A stretch of 12,266 bases of DNA from JAWAPU01 sp038894275 (GTDB lineage Archaea > Nanobdellota > Nanobdellia > UBA10117), in assembly GCA_038894275.1 (NCBI GenBank), contig JAWAPU010000013.1:1-12266 (forward strand). Direction: 5' to 3'. The notes beneath the pieces were generated by a model. It did not search any database, had not been told where the DNA came from, and worked only from the letters and a program-made list of their open reading frames with translations. Positions 11,801 through 12,266 of the stretch are shown piece after piece; position 1 is the first letter of the stretch; every line of letters begins with the position of its first letter. The translations under genes were made by a program, and so were the position numbers.

Positions 11801-12266
11801 AAAACGCGATGGAAAAATTACTCACCATAAGAGAAAAAATTCGTAAAATTAGACCAAAATTTCTTAGGCAAGACTACCATCATCGCTTAAAAGTTCAAGA
11901 TGAATTTTGGCGTGCTCCTAAAGGACGGCACTCAAAAATGCGCCAGAAAAAAAGAGGGAAAAGGGCGATAGTTTCAGTTGGTTGGAGAAGTCCTGCAATA
12001 GTAAGAGGATTACATCGTTCTGGCTTAGAATTTTTAAAAATCACAAATATACAAGACCTTGGAAAATATGATCCGAAAAAACATATTGCAATTTTAAGTT
12101 CGAAAATTGGAGAAAAAAAGAGATACGCAATTGCAAAACTTGCATTAGAAAAAAATATCAAATTTGCCAATTTTAAACCCGAAGAATTTATAAAAAAAGT
12201 GGATAGTAGAAGGAAAAAACAAGAAGATAAAAAAGAAAATAAAGAGAAAATTTTGGAGGATAAGAA
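11797..12266 (+). CDS. rpl32e: Large-subunit ribosomal protein L32e (eL32), 3' partial
   Basis: L32e is a 50S protein found only in archaea and eukaryotes. The frame opens at the ATG overlapping the L6 stop and stays open to the window edge (156 full codons). Diagnostic segments are IRPKFLRQDYHHR, EFWRAPKGRHSKMRQKKRGKRA, VSVGWRSPAIVRGLHRSGLEF and the helix AKLALEKNIKFANFKPEEF. An ATG at 11809 is an alternative start. The visible C-terminal end is a Lys/Glu-rich tail (from ~12190), beyond the usual ~130-residue core, and its true end lies outside the window. Confidence 0.95.
   Translation, partial: MKNAMEKLLTIREKIRKIRPKFLRQDYHHRLKVQDEFWRAPKGRHSKMRQKKRGKRAIVSVGWRSPAIVRGLHRSGLEFLKITNIQDLGKYDPKKHIAILSSKIGEKKRYAIAKLALEKNIKFANFKPEEFIKKVDSRRKKQEDKKENKEKILEDK

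Noticed and set aside
1..12266. CRISPR arrays, insertion sequences, rRNA or tRNA genes
   Set aside because: No repeat-spacer pattern, transposase, terminal inverted repeats or conserved RNA gene motifs were seen on either strand.

Overview
The window is an AT-rich archaeal chromosome segment, roughly one third G+C by eye. Most of it is the archaeal S10/spc-type ribosomal protein cluster on the + strand, in the classical order L3-L4-L23-L2-S19-L22-S3-L29-aIF1-Rnp1(p29)-S17-L14-L24-S4e-L5-S14-S8-L6-L32e. S4e, L32e, aIF1 and the RNase P protein p29 inside the cluster are archaeal markers. The short, tightly packed genes, low G+C and many leaderless starts suggest a DPANN-like lineage. That placement is an inference and I cannot name a phylum.

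Bases 1-790 hold the C-terminal half of RtcB, the tRNA-splicing/RNA ligase. The reading frame is open from the window edge to its stop except for one in-frame TGA at 50-52. This TGA lies directly after a metal-binding His, in a motif that normally reads H-C/S/T-G-S-R-G. Sequence on both sides of the TGA is well-conserved RtcB, so an automatic caller would wrongly start the gene at the internal ATG at 113. The TGA could be a selenocysteine codon, a recent nonsense mutation or a sequencing error. It is the most interesting signal in the window.

Bases 791-2993 are accessory: an 82-residue orphan with its own TATA box, then a GC-rich, strongly structured element (about 1083-1172), then a 440-residue winged-helix protein with a probable coiled-coil insertion, coupled to a 133-residue orphan. 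Bases 2994-12266 are the ribosomal cluster. It is punctuated by probable internal promoters before S19, aIF1 and S17.

The ribosomal genes are joined in two ways. Five junctions share the exact heptamer TAAAATG (stop, one A, start). Others overlap by 1-20 bases, some with a clear Shine-Dalgarno sequence. Together the products build both ribosomal subunits, aIF1 guides start-codon choice, and p29 is a subunit of the tRNA-maturing RNase P. L32e runs off the right edge. I see no rRNA, tRNA, CRISPR array or insertion sequence. No gene-free stretch exceeds 300 bases.
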